Assembly (NCBI GenBank): GCA_017577575.1
Contig: PKRG01000008.1
Location: 44,341-108,340, forward strand
Direction of reading: 5' to 3'
DNA from: Acidimicrobiia bacterium
GTDB taxonomy: Bacteria > Actinomycetota > Acidimicrobiia > Spongiisociales > ZC4RG35
Length of the DNA stretch: 64,000 bases
The position numbers and the translations under genes are program-made. Below, one piece after another: positions 25,952 through 38,541 of the stretch (positions within the stretch are counted from its first letter, which is position 1; every line of letters starts with the position of its first letter). The notes below the pieces were generated by a model. That model was given only the letters and a program-made list of their open reading frames with translations, made no database searches and was not told the origin of the DNA.

Positions 25952-26935
25952 ATGTCCCTGATCGCCGTGACCGGCCCTTCCAACCCTGGTCCGGGCGAGC
26001 GCGAAGAGATGCTGGAGGCCGCCCGTCAGGCCCTCCTCGAAGAGGGCATCGAGCCTGCCGACATCGTGCGCATCGACGTTCCGGGCCGCGGGGCAGGAGA
26101 GGACGGCGAGGGGACGCTGCGGGCAGAGCTGGAGCCGGTGGTCCCGATCCTGCAGTCGGGCTCGCTCTTCGGCGGGCGTCAGGGGCTGCTCGTCGTCGAC
26201 GCCCACAACCTCCAGGTCGCCGAGGCCGAGATCCTCGCCGACCTCGTCTCCAACCGCGACCCCGAGGCGGTGGCGGTCGTGTTCGTATCGGGAGGCAAGC
26301 TCCCCAAGCCGCTCGCCGACGTGGCCAAGAACGGGGGGAGGGCGGTCACCATCGCCAAGATGTGGGAGCGGCAGGCGATCGCATGGGCCGAAGAAGAGAT
26401 GAAAAAGCGCGAGCTCGACGCGGAGCCAGAGGCAGCCGCAGCTCTGGTGCAGCGATTCGGGACCGACACCGCCGCCATGTCGCGGGCCCTCGACCAGCTC
26501 CGCGAGCACAGAGGAAAGATCACGCCGGCGCTGATCCTCGACTGGTTCAAGAACCGGCCTGACGAGCCGCTGTTCCTCTACATCGACGCCATAGAGAAAG
26601 GGCGGGCGGGAGAAGCGCTGAGACGGCTGGGGGATTTCCTGACCCACGGCCATCCGCTGCAGGTGATAGGAGCGCTCGACAACGACCTGCGACGCCGGGT
26701 GCTGGCGGCGGCGGCACCCGACCTGGAGACGCTCGCGCAGTGGATCGGAGCCAAGCCGTCGGATCGGAGGGCCGAGAGGCTGTGGAGGAACCGGGGGAGA
26801 GTGGCCGAGTCGGCCCTGCGGCGGGCCCAGGAGGCGATCCTGAGGGCGGACCGGGTGCTGAAGTCGCACCCAGAGGACAGCCACCGCGTGACCATGGAGC
26901 GGCTCACGGTGGCGCTGTGCCGCTGGTACTCGTAG
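25952..26935 (+). CDS. holA: DNA polymerase III delta subunit
   Basis: The 327-residue protein is the clamp-loader delta subunit, which opens the sliding clamp. Recognisable blocks are LFGGRQGLLVVDA in the N-terminal domain, VAVVFVSGGKLPKPLADV, the central helical lid, and RRVLAAAAPDLETLAQWIG plus ALRRAQEAILRADRVLKS in the C-terminal collar domain. Order in front of rpsT is typical of many bacteria. The ATG at 25952 is preceded by a weak site. Its stop is 3 bases from that of the convergent rpsT. Confidence 0.93.
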   Translation: MSLIAVTGPSNPGPGEREEMLEAARQALLEEGIEPADIVRIDVPGRGAGEDGEGTLRAELEPVVPILQSGSLFGGRQGLLVVDAHNLQVAEAEILADLVSNRDPEAVAVVFVSGGKLPKPLADVAKNGGRAVTIAKMWERQAIAWAEEEMKKRELDAEPEAAAALVQRFGTDTAAMSRALDQLREHRGKITPALILDWFKNRPDEPLFLYIDAIEKGRAGEALRRLGDFLTHGHPLQVIGALDNDLRRRVLAAAAPDLETLAQWIGAKPSDRRAERLWRNRGRVAESALRRAQEAILRADRVLKSHPEDSHRVTMERLTVALCRWYS

Positions 26936-26938
26936 AGG

Positions 26939-27202
26939 TCAGGCCGACTGCAGGGTGCGGAGACGGGCGGCGAGGCGGGACTTCTTGCGCGCCGCCGTGT
27001 TGGGCTTGAAGACGCCCTTCGTCACAGCCTTGTCGATCTTCTTCTGGGCGTACCGGAAGAGCTCGTCGGTCGGCTCGCCCGCCTCGGCGGCCGCCAGCAC
27101 CTTCTTGATGGCGGTCTTCACCTCGGAGCGGATCGACTTGTTGCGCAGACGCCGCTTCTCGTTCTGGCGGTTGCGCTTGATCTGTGACTTGATGTTGGCC
27201 AT
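26939..27202 (-). CDS. rpsT: 30S ribosomal protein S20
   Basis: The 87-residue basic protein is S20, a primary 16S rRNA binder. The N-terminus MANIKSQIKRNRQNEKRRLR, the helix AIKKVLAAAEAG and the ending KKSRLAARL are diagnostic and full length. It is transcribed alone, divergent from lepA, with a 148-base gap holding both promoters; I could not assign clear -10/-35 boxes there. Confidence 0.98.
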   Translation of the reverse strand: MANIKSQIKRNRQNEKRRLRNKSIRSEVKTAIKKVLAAAEAGEPTDELFRYAQKKIDKAVTKGVFKPNTAARKKSRLAARLRTLQSA

Positions 27203-27350
27203 GTGTTCAGAAACCTCGTTGTACGTCGGCAGATCTCAAAAGGCTGGAAAAGTGATCGCGCCGACACGAGACACGGCCGGCGGGAGGCCCCAAAGATAGC
27301 AGCCGAGCCGCGGCGGGTACAATGCGGAGGCTCGTCGTCCCCCCGAGTTC

Positions 27351-29139
<1,789 letters not shown>

Positions 29140-29153
<14 letters not shown>

Positions 29154-30318
29154 CCCCACCACCGTCAGGCCCGACTCCCCGGAACTCGCCGACTCCGCCG
29201 CCTCTGCCGCCACCGCCTACGTCCACGTCCCGTTCTGTGCCCGAGTCTGCCCGTACTGCGACTTCGCGGTCGTGGCGGGCCGTGACGAGCTCATGGGCCG
29301 CTACACCCGCGCCCTCGCCGCCGAGGTGGGCATGGCCCGAGACTGGCGGCCCCTCGACGCGCTGTACTTCGGCGGGGGGACGCCGAGCCGCTTCGGCAGT
29401 CAACGGCTGGCGGGAGTGGTGGAGGCGATCCGGCGGCGCTTCCAGTTGGCGCCCGGCGCCGAGGTCACGCTCGAGGCGAACCCCGAGGACTGGACGCCGC
29501 AGCTCGCCGCCGAGCTGGTGGCGGCCGGCTTCACCCGGGTGTCGTTCGGGGCGCAGTCGTTCTCGACGCCCGTGCTCCTGGCCCTGGGCCGCCGCCACCT
29601 CCCGCCCGACGTCATCGCCGCCGTCACCGCAGCCCGTACGGAGGGGTTCGCCTCGATCAACCTCGACCTGATCTTCGGGACCCCCGGCGAGACGATCGAG
29701 TCGTGGCGGGAGACGGTCGAGGCAGCCATCGCCCTGGAAGTCGACCACGTGTCCTGTTACGCCCTCACGGTCGAGAAGGGCACCCCTCTCAGCCGGGCAG
29801 TGGCCCGGGGCGCCCCCGCTCCCGACCCCGACCTCCAGGCCGACCAGTACGAGCTCGCCGCCGAGCTGTTGGCCGCCGCCGGGTACGTGCGCTACGAGGT
29901 CTCCAACTGGGCGCGGCCGGGCCACGCCTGTCTGTACAACCTGGCGGTCTGGGCCCAAGGCGAGTACGAGGCGTTCGGCAACGGCGCCCACGGTTTCCGC
30001 CACGGCGCCCGGTTCCGCAACATCCGCCGCCTCGACGCCTACCTGCAGAGAGTCGAGGAGGGAGAGCTTCCCCGGGCGGGAGAGGAGCCGGTATCGGGCT
30101 GGGACGCCGAACTGGATCGCATGTTCGTCGGCCTGCGCCGGGCCGCGGGTGTCGCCGACGGTCCCGGGGTGGAGGCTTTCCTGGGGTCGGAGGAGGGTCG
30201 ACGCCTCCTCGAACTGGGGGTGGTGGAGCACGCCCGAGGACGGCTCCGGGTGACCCAGCCGTTGCTCACCGACGCCGTCGAGCGGGCGGTCCTGTCGTTG
30301 ACGCCCCGAGGACCGTGA
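29140..30318 (+). CDS. hemW: HemW-like radical SAM heme chaperone
   Basis: The 392-residue radical SAM protein has the cluster motif C33-x3-C37-x2-C40 in VPFCARVCPYCDF, the YFGGGTPS segment, and the C-terminal HemN-like domain. HemW binds heme and delivers it to apoproteins. True coproporphyrinogen dehydrogenases (HemN) have an extra N-terminal region and a fourth cysteine (CxxxCxxCxC). Here the residue after DF is not cysteine, so HemW is preferred. The GTG at 29140 lies inside lepA; about 20 non-conserved residues precede the barrel. The order lepA-hemW-hrcA-dnaJ is common. Confidence 0.94.
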
Positions 30319-30360
30319 TCAGACGTCCGAACTCGTCCGGTCTCTGGCTACCCTGACCTC

Positions 30361-31353
30361 ATGTTGGAGGACCGCCGCCAAGAGATCCTCCGCACCCTGG
30401 TCGAGGAGTACATCAAGACCGGAGAGCCGGTCAGCTCGCGCACGATCGCCGAGCTCTCCAACCTGGGCGTGTCCGCTGCCACGATCCGCAACGAGCTGGC
30501 CGCCCTCGAGGACGACGGCTACGTGGTCCAGCCCCACACGTCGGCAGGCAGGGTGCCGACCGCCAGCGCCTACCGGTACTACGTCGATCATCTGGGTCCG
30601 TCTCGCCTGCGGAGCGCCACGCAGGCCAAGATCGCCAGCTTCTTCGACTCGGTGCAGCTCGAGCTCACGAAGCTACTCAAGGCCACGAGCCGCCTCCTCG
30701 CCGACGTCACCCAGCTCCCTTCGGTGGTCGTCGCCCCGTCGGTGGTCGGCGAGCGCATCCGCGACGTCCACCTGGTGCACCTCACACCCGAGGTGATCCT
30801 GACCATGGTCATCAGCGAGAACGGCCGGGTCGTCCAGGACAAGTTGCGCCTCGACGCTCCCATCTCCGCCGACGAGCTCGAGGAGGTCGAAGAGGTCGTC
30901 ACCCAGGCGGCGGTCGGGGTGCGAATCGGGTCCAAGGTCGAGATCGACCCCAAGCGGCGGGAAGCGCTGACCAGCCGGGTCCGGGAAGCCAGCGACGCGG
31001 TGATCCGTGTCGTCGACAACGCCGCCGCCAGCGGCTCCGACGTGTTCGTGGGCGGCACCCAGCAGCTGGCCAGCGTCTGGGAGGACCTCTCAGAGGTCCA
31101 GCGGGTGCTGGAGGTCGTCGAGCGCGAGGCGATGATCCTCAACATCCTCGCTCGCGCCCCCGGCACATCAGTCCTGATCGGCGCCGAGCTGCCCGTCACC
31201 GATGTCGACATGGCCGTCGTGTCCGGGACCTACGAGGCCGGCACCGCCTCCGGCCGGGTCGGGGTCATCGGGCCGATGCGGATGAACTACCGGAGGGTCA
31301 TCTCCGCGGTCGAAGAGGTCTCACGAGAGCTCGAAGACCGCATCCAGCAGTGA
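30361..31353 (+). CDS. hrcA: Heat-inducible transcription repressor HrcA
   Basis: The 330-residue protein has the N-terminal winged helix (RRQEILRTLVEEYIKTGEPV, then SAATIRNELAALEDDGYV) and the GAF-like dimer domain ending LLIGAELP-type (here SVLIGAELPVTDVDMAVVSG) and MNYRRVISAVEEV. HrcA represses chaperone genes through the CIRCE repeat. I looked for CIRCE (TTAGCACTC-N9-GAGTGCTAA) in the 42-base gap upstream and in front of dnaJ and found none, so its targets are elsewhere or the operator has diverged. The ATG at 30361 is clear. dnaJ follows after 39 bases. Confidence 0.96.
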   Translation: MLEDRRQEILRTLVEEYIKTGEPVSSRTIAELSNLGVSAATIRNELAALEDDGYVVQPHTSAGRVPTASAYRYYVDHLGPSRLRSATQAKIASFFDSVQLELTKLLKATSRLLADVTQLPSVVVAPSVVGERIRDVHLVHLTPEVILTMVISENGRVVQDKLRLDAPISADELEEVEEVVTQAAVGVRIGSKVEIDPKRREALTSRVREASDAVIRVVDNAAASGSDVFVGGTQQLASVWEDLSEVQRVLEVVEREAMILNILARAPGTSVLIGAELPVTDVDMAVVSGTYEAGTASGRVGVIGPMRMNYRRVISAVEEVSRELEDRIQQ

Positions 31354-31392
31354 ACTTCCCCACGAATCTCGCCGTCCCGTAACCTTCCGTCT

Positions 31393-32493
31393 GTGGCAGT
31401 CGACTACTACGAGGTCCTGGGCGTCTCCCGCGACGCCAGCCCCGAAGAGATCAAGAAGGCCTTCCGGCGGCTGGCACGCAAGTGGCACCCCGACGCCAAC
31501 AAGGAAGACCCCGACGCCGAGGCGAAGTTCCGCCAGATCGCCGAGGCGTACGAGGTCCTGAGTGACCCCGAGAAGCGGCGGCGGTACGACCAGGGAGACA
31601 CGATCGACCTCGGCGACCTGTTCGCCGGCGGCTTCGCCAACCTGGACGAGATCCTCCGCTCCGTCTTCGGGGAGGGCTTCGGCGACCCGTTCGGTTTCGG
31701 CTCCTCCAGCCGGCGCCAGGCCCGCGGGCGCGACGTCGTCACCCGGGTCGAGGTCACCCTGGAAGAGGCCGCGTTCGGAACGGAGACCCAGGTGTCGTTC
31801 CGGGCCGATCGGCGTTGCCCCGAATGCGACGGCCAGGGCACCGCCCCGGGCACGAGTCGCATCACCTGCGGCACCTGCGGAGGCGCCGGCCAGGTGCGCA
31901 TGGCCCGGCGGTCCCTGCTGGGCACGATGATGTCGGTCACCACCTGCCCCGACTGCCGCGGCGTCGGCACGGTCGTGGAACGACCTTGCCCCAACTGTGC
32001 CGGGCGGGGAGTCGCCGAAGGAGAACAGAAGGTGACGGTCCAGATCCCCGCCGGCGTGAGCACCGGCACCCGCCTGAGGCTGTCCGGCCGCGGCGAGCAG
32101 GCCCCGTTCGGGGGGAGCGCCGGGGACCTGTTCGTGGAAGTCGTCGTCGCCCCCGACGAGCGGTTCCGCCGCGAAGGCGACGACCTGATCTATCACGCCC
32201 GCGTGGGGCTGGCCGAAGCCGCCCTCGGCACCGAAGTCGAGGTGCCGCTCTTGGGCGGCGGGACGACGACGGTGGAGATGCCTCCAGGTACCCAGCCGGG
32301 ATGGGTGACGCGCATCCCCGGCGAGGGCATGGGTCGCCTGGGCAGCCGGGGAAGGGGCGATCTGGTAGTGGTCGCCGACGTCGTGGTCCCCGTCGACCTG
32401 ACACCCGAAGAAGAGGAGCTGTTGCGGCGGTTCGCCGAGCTCCGCGGGGAGAAACCCCGCCAGCCCAGCCGCTGGCGGCGCGCCCGCCGCTGA
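31393..32493 (+). CDS. dnaJ: Chaperone protein DnaJ
   Basis: The 366-residue co-chaperone stimulates DnaK. The J domain occupies residues 1-65 with H32-P-D34. A Gly/Phe-rich linker is followed by four zinc-finger repeats (CPECDGQG, CGTCGGAG, CPDCRGVG, CPNCAGRG) and the substrate-binding beta domains (VQIPAGVSTGTRLRLSGRG). The GTG at 31393 fits the standard N-terminus (VDYYEVLGV). The stop overlaps the rsmE start (TGATG). Confidence 0.97.
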   Translation: MAVDYYEVLGVSRDASPEEIKKAFRRLARKWHPDANKEDPDAEAKFRQIAEAYEVLSDPEKRRRYDQGDTIDLGDLFAGGFANLDEILRSVFGEGFGDPFGFGSSSRRQARGRDVVTRVEVTLEEAAFGTETQVSFRADRRCPECDGQGTAPGTSRITCGTCGGAGQVRMARRSLLGTMMSVTTCPDCRGVGTVVERPCPNCAGRGVAEGEQKVTVQIPAGVSTGTRLRLSGRGEQAPFGGSAGDLFVEVVVAPDERFRREGDDLIYHARVGLAEAALGTEVEVPLLGGGTTTVEMPPGTQPGWVTRIPGEGMGRLGSRGRGDLVVVADVVVPVDLTPEEEELLRRFAELRGEKPRQPSRWRRARR

Positions 32494-33137
32494 TGGGCCG
32501 CCACGTCCCTCACGTCCTGGCGGCGGACGGATGGGAGGGAAGCGTCCTCCCACTCACCGCCGACCAGACCCACCATCTGCGCCGCGTGCTCCGTCTCGTC
32601 GATGGCGAGGAGGTGTCGTACACCGACGGCGCCGGGCGGATCGGCCGCGGCCGCCTCACCGGCGACGGTGTCGAGCGGGGAGAGGAAACGACGGTGCCGC
32701 GGCCGATGGGCCTCACGCTGGCGGTCGCTCCGCCCAAGTCGAAGGACCGGGCCCGCTTCGTCGTCGAAAAACTGGCAGAGCTGGGCGTCGCCCGCCTGCT
32801 GTGGGTGAGGACCCGCTTCACCGAGGGCCGGCCACCCCCGGCGGCCAAGTCGAAGGCCTGGGCCGAGGCCGCCCTTGAGCAGAGCAGGGGAGCGTGGCTG
32901 ATGGATATCGGTCAATGCGCTCTCTCCGACCTCGACCCCATCGGCCTCGTCGTCGCCGACCCCGAGGGCAAGGAGCCGCAGACGGAGGTGAAGACGCTCC
33001 TGATCGGCCCCGAGGGAGGCCTGGACCCCTCCGAGATTCCCGTCGGCGCCGAGGCGGTGTCGTTGGGCCCGACCATCCTGCGGGTGGAGACGGCGGCCGT
33101 GGTCGGAGCGGCCGTGCTCGGGCGAAGACGACGTTGA
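32493..33137 (+). CDS. rsmE: 16S rRNA m3U1498 methyltransferase RsmE
   Basis: The 214-residue SPOUT methyltransferase modifies U1498 of 16S rRNA. The N-terminal PUA-like domain (HHLRRVLRLVDGEEV) precedes the knot with LLIGPEGGLDPSEI and LGPTILRVETA, the SAM-binding signatures. It is about 25-30 residues shorter than usual, with a compact middle around residues 100-165; the catalytic blocks are intact. The ATG overlaps the dnaJ stop by one base. Confidence 0.93.
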   Translation: MGRHVPHVLAADGWEGSVLPLTADQTHHLRRVLRLVDGEEVSYTDGAGRIGRGRLTGDGVERGEETTVPRPMGLTLAVAPPKSKDRARFVVEKLAELGVARLLWVRTRFTEGRPPPAAKSKAWAEAALEQSRGAWLMDIGQCALSDLDPIGLVVADPEGKEPQTEVKTLLIGPEGGLDPSEIPVGAEAVSLGPTILRVETAAVVGAAVLGRRRR

Positions 33138-33223
33138 CCTACGGTATACGACGTTGGGCGAGGTCGTTTCCCCTTCCGAAATGTGAGGAGCGACTTCTAC
33201 ACTTGGCCTGCTTTCCCGGCCTC

Positions 33224-34206
<983 letters not shown>

Positions 34207-34210
<4 letters not shown>

Positions 34211-36825
34211 GACGACCGGGGGTCCTCCGGCTGGCCGTCATCGTGGCCACGACCGTCGCCGCGTGGGGCGTCCTCGCCTTCGGCGGCTCCACCGAGAATC
34301 CCGACGCGCTCCAACCCGGCGACATCGCCGCCCGCGACTACGAGGTCGTCAGGGAGGGCTACGTCCTCAACCAGGTGGCCTACGAGCAGGCCCAGGAGGC
34401 GGCACGGGCGTCGGTCGATCCCGTCCTCGTCTCCCGGCCCGAAACCGAAGACGCCGTCCTCGACCGTATCGACGCCTTCTTCGCCGACATCGAGGCCGCC
34501 GTGCGCGGTGACCTCGCCGAGACCCCGTCCACCGCCCCCGGCGACGTCCCCCCAGACACCAGCACCACCGTGCCGCCGGAGACCACCACGACCACGACCG
34601 TCCCGGAACAGGAGAGCCAGGAGGAGACTGGTGAGGCGCCGCCCGACACAACGGTCCCCGAGACCACCGTCCCCCAAGGCGAGGTCCTGGTCGAGGGTTT
34701 CGTGTTCATCGACGCCAACGGTGACGGCGTCTTCGATCCCGAGCTCCCCGAGGACGCCGGTCCCAACGACATCGCCGACGTGCCCCTCCCCGGGGTGGGG
34801 GTGACCCTCCAGTCGTCGGGGCGCTCGAACGTGGCCGAGACCGGCCCCACCGGCAACTTCGCCGCCCCCGTCACCGAAGGCGAGATCACAGTCACGCTCA
34901 GTTTCGAGAATCGCAGGTTCCCGGAGTTCGAGGTCACGGCCGGCGAGCTCGTCCAGGAGCTCGAGTGCTACAGCGACTGTGCCATCGAAGACGTCGGGCT
35001 CGTGCCCAAGATGGCGTCGGTGGAGGACGTGGTGGCGGCCATCGGGCCGACCACGGTCGTCTCCGACGAGACGATCGCCACCCTCGCCGCCATCGCCCGC
35101 GAGGACGTCGTCCGCACGGCCGCCGGCGGCCAGTCGCACATGGCGCAGGTGCAGCAGGCCGCCATCACCCACGCCCAGAGCCTGTTCGGGCAGAGGGTGC
35201 TCGAGACGGCAGACGCCGGCATCGGCATCTCCCTGGAAGAAGCCCGCAACCGGGCGCTCGAGCAGCCGCCTCTCGTCTACTACACCGACACCAACTTCCG
35301 GGACGAGGCCGCCGGGCGGGCAGCGGGCGACATCGTCGCCAACTTCATCCTCCCCAACTGGGCGGTGGACCAGGAGGCCACCGAGCAGGCGGCCGAGGAA
35401 GCAGCCAACGCCGTCCCCCGCGAGGACTTCGAGGTGTTCTTCCGGGAGGGTGAGATCATCGCCACCCAGGGCACCCGTCTCACCCAGCTCCAGATCGACG
35501 CCATCCGCCAGACCGGCGGGCTGTTCGACCCCATCCAGCGCGGCGGCGGCCTCCTCGCCGTCCTCTCCCTGCTGAGCGGCATGCTCGCCCTCTACCTGAA
35601 CCGGTTCCGGCCCGAGTTCTGGGGGAAGCCGCGGATGGTCGCGCTGCTCGGGATCCTGATCGTGATGGCGGCGGGGGCGGTCAGGGGCACCACGGTGCTC
35701 GCCGACGTCTCCTCGTGGTACGTGATGCCGGCGGTGGCGTTCGGCCTCATGACCGCGGTCCTGTTCGACTCCCGGATCGCCGTTCTCATGGCGCTTTCGG
35801 TGGCGATCCTCGCCGCCGTCGGCACCCGCGACCCGGGAGTGGCGGTCTATTCGCTGATGGCGACGATGGCTCCGATCCCGTTCGTGTCTTCGGTCTCGAC
35901 CCGGCGCGCGTTCCGCAACGCCGCCGTGTTCTCCGCCGCCGCCGCGGCGGTGATGGCCGCCGGCATCTCGTGGTTCTTCCACGTCGGGCCCGAGGACGAC
36001 ACGTTCCTCGCCGTCGGCACGTCGGCCGGGTGGGCGTTCGGCGTCTCCTTGGTGGCCGCCCTCGTCGGCCTCGCCCTGCTGCAGTTCTTCGAGTCGGCGT
36101 TCGACATCACCACGACGCTGGCCTTGCTCGACCTCACCGACCGCAACCACGAGGCGCTCCAGCTCCTCCAGGAGAAGGCATTCGGGACCTTCAATCATTC
36201 GCTCATGGTCGGAACGCTCGCCGACGCCGCCGCCCGTGCCATCGGCGCCGACCCTCTCCTCGCCCGCGCATCGGCCTACTACCACGACCTGGGGAAGACG
36301 GAGAACCCGACGATGTTCATCGAGAACCAGTTCGGGATCGCCAACCCCCACGACGAGATGTCGCCGGAGGAGAGCGCCGAGGTCATCCGCCGCCACGTCA
36401 CCGACGGCCTCAAGCTCGCCAAGAAGTACAAGATCCCCTCCCAGGTCGCCGAGGCGATCGTCTCCCATCACGGGGACGGGATCATGCGCTACTTCTACGA
36501 GAAGGCCCGGGAAGTGGATCCCGGGGTCGACCCCGACCTGTTCCGCCACGTCGGCCACAAGCCCCGCACGGCGGTCACGGCCATCGTCATGCTGGCCGAC
36601 GCTCTCGAGGCGTCCTGCCGGGCGGTCTTCCAGCACGAAGAGCCAACTCCGGACGCCATCGAGAAGGTCGTGAACCGAGTGATCGACGAGAAGATCAACG
36701 ACGGGCAGCTGTCGGAGTCGCCTCTGACGCTGGCGCAGATAACCCAGCTGCGAAAGGCCTTCCTCAGTTCATTGGTCGGCCACTACCATCAACGTATCGT
36801 CTACCCGAACTTCCCAGGTAGCTGA
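34207..36825 (+). CDS. 7TM-HD c-di-AMP phosphodiesterase (PgpH-like) with inserted SdrD-B-like domain
   Basis: The 872-residue protein has the PgpH plan: N-terminal helix (about 6-25), extracytoplasmic domain, seven membrane helices (about 435-640) and a cytosolic HD domain with H664 in NHS and H693-D694 in YYHDLGK plus SHHGDG. PgpH hydrolyses cyclic di-AMP. The outer domain is interrupted at about residues 106-265 by a Pro/Thr-rich linker (106-158) and a domain like SdrD-B/Cna-B (160-250): FIDANGDGVFDPE is an EF-hand-like calcium loop and LPGVGVTLQ plus TGPTGNFAAPV follow in the usual order. Normal PgpH outer sequence resumes after that. The start overlaps phoH. Confidence 0.93.
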
Positions 36826-36910
36826 CACACCACATGGACGATCCTGCCAGTCGAAGACCCCGGGCCGGCACAGGAGCCGGCATCCCGACCGTCCCCGCCG
36901 GTGATCCGCC

Positions 36911-37375
36911 ATGAACGTATTCGTGGCGGACGAACAATCCGAACCGGTCGATGTCGCCGCCATCCGCGACCTCGTGGCGACGGTCCTCTCCGCCGAAGGC
37001 TGTCCACCTCAAACCGAGGTGTCGGTCATCCTCGTCGGTGACGAGGAGATGGCCGGCTACAACCGCCGCTTCCTCGACCGCACTGGCCCCACGGACGTCA
37101 TCTCGCTTCCGATCGAAGAGCTGCGGCCGGGCCACCCTCCGGGCGGCTCCAACGGAGGCCCTCCTCCCATGCTCGGTGACGTGATCCTCTCCCCGGCCTA
37201 CATCAAGCGCCAGGCGGAGGAGCTGGGGGAGAGCTTCGAGGACGAGCTAGCGCTGATGGTCGTACACGGCGTCCTCCACCTGTTGGGCTACGAGCACGAC
37301 ACCGACGAGGACGCCCGCACGATGGAGCAGCGGGAGGCGGAGATCCTCCGCTCGGTAGGGAGAAGGCGCCGGTGA
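36911..37375 (+). CDS. ybeY: Endoribonuclease YbeY
   Basis: The 154-residue enzyme acts in 16S rRNA 3'-end maturation and ribosome quality control. The metal motif H119-x3-H123-x5-H129 (HGVLHLLGYEHD) and the earlier GPTDVISLP segment are diagnostic. An insertion of Gly/Pro-rich residues at about 72-87 lies before LGDVILSP. The ATG at 36911 fits the family. The 85-base gap upstream shows no gene. The GTGA overlap couples it to the CBS-domain gene. Confidence 0.96.
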   Translation: MNVFVADEQSEPVDVAAIRDLVATVLSAEGCPPQTEVSVILVGDEEMAGYNRRFLDRTGPTDVISLPIEELRPGHPPGGSNGGPPPMLGDVILSPAYIKRQAEELGESFEDELALMVVHGVLHLLGYEHDTDEDARTMEQREAEILRSVGRRRR

Positions 37376-38541
37376 ATCTGTTGACGGGCCTGCTCGCCGT
37401 GGCCGCCTTGCTGGTGGCCGCCTGGATCCGCGCCGCCGGGACGGCGGTCAGCCAGATCCCCCGCGCCGACGCCCACCACGACGCCGCCGAAGGCAAGCGG
37501 GGGGCGCGCATCGTCGCCAGCCTGCTCGACGACCGGCCTCGGATCCCACCGTCGGTCGGCATCGTCTGCAGCGTGCTCCTAGTCGTCGCCACCGTCCTGG
37601 CCATGGCGGCGATGGATCGGGTGATGTCACCGCTGGTGTTGGCGGCTCTCGTCGTGGGGGTGGTGGCGGTGGGGGACGTGCTGCCCCGGCTGGCCGGGTT
37701 CGCGCAGCCCCGCCCCATCGCCTACGCCTCGGCCCATCTGTTGAATCTCGTCGTGCGGGTGGGTGGCTGGGCGGCGGAGAAGCCGCCGGAGGACAACGGC
37801 AACGGCGCCGACGACTCCGAGGAGGAATCCGACGAGGGTGAGCTGGCGATGATCTCGTCGGTGCTGCGCTTCTCCGACACCGTGGTCCGCGAGGTGATGA
37901 CCCCTCGGCTCGACATGGTCACGATCCCCGCCGACGCCACTACCGAGGAGATGGCGGCCGCCGCCATCGAACACGGCTTCTCCCGATTCCCGGTCACCGA
38001 CGGAGACGACGTCGTAGGCGTCCTCCTCGTCAAGGATCTGCTGCCCGGCCTCACCGGCCGGAACGGAGAGGCGACTGCCCGGTCGCTGATGCGGCCCGCG
38101 GTGTTCGTCCCCGAGGTGAAGCCGGTCTCCGAGCTGCTGACCGAGATGCGCGCCAACAAGACCCACATGTGCATCGTCGTCGACGAGTTCGGTGACATCG
38201 CCGGCCTCGTCACGATCGAGGACCTCCTCGAGGAGCTGGTCGGAGAGATATCCGACGAGACCGACGAAGAGGAGATCTGGGTGGAGCCGCTGGGGGAGGG
38301 GACGTGGCGGATAGATGCCCGCCTGCCCGTGGAGGAGCTCGCCAGGCTCCTGCAGACGGAGCTGCCGGAAGGCGACTGGGACACCGTCGGCGGCCTGATC
38401 CTGGGCCTGGCGGAGCGGGTCCCGGAGGAGGCGGAGTCCTTCGTGGTGGATTCCGCCCGGCTCGAGGTCACGCGGATGCAGGGCCGCCGCGTCGCCGAGG
38501 TCAAGGTCACCGCGGTCCCGGCCGAAGAGGGGGAAGGATGA
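37372..38541 (+). CDS. CBS-domain transporter-associated protein (CorC/HlyC family)
   Basis: The 389-residue membrane protein has N-terminal helices (about 2-20 and 60-110) of a short DUF21-like region, an acidic linker, two CBS domains (starting VREVMTPRLDMVTIP and ending VDEFGDIAGLVTIEDLLEELVG) and a C-terminal CorC_HlyC domain. Relatives are magnesium or cobalt efflux regulators such as CNNM/CorC. The membrane part is weaker than in standard DUF21 proteins. The location between ybeY and era is classical. It is coupled on both sides by 4-base overlaps. Confidence 0.92.
   Translation: MNLLTGLLAVAALLVAAWIRAAGTAVSQIPRADAHHDAAEGKRGARIVASLLDDRPRIPPSVGIVCSVLLVVATVLAMAAMDRVMSPLVLAALVVGVVAVGDVLPRLAGFAQPRPIAYASAHLLNLVVRVGGWAAEKPPEDNGNGADDSEEESDEGELAMISSVLRFSDTVVREVMTPRLDMVTIPADATTEEMAAAAIEHGFSRFPVTDGDDVVGVLLVKDLLPGLTGRNGEATARSLMRPAVFVPEVKPVSELLTEMRANKTHMCIVVDEFGDIAGLVTIEDLLEELVGEISDETDEEEIWVEPLGEGTWRIDARLPVEELARLLQTELPEGDWDTVGGLILGLAERVPEEAESFVVDSARLEVTRMQGRRVAEVKVTAVPAEEGEG

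Noticed and set aside
30319..30360. CIRCE operator in front of hrcA
   Set aside because: The gap is 42 bases and contains no TTAGCACTC/GAGTGCTAA arms; the gap before dnaJ was also checked.
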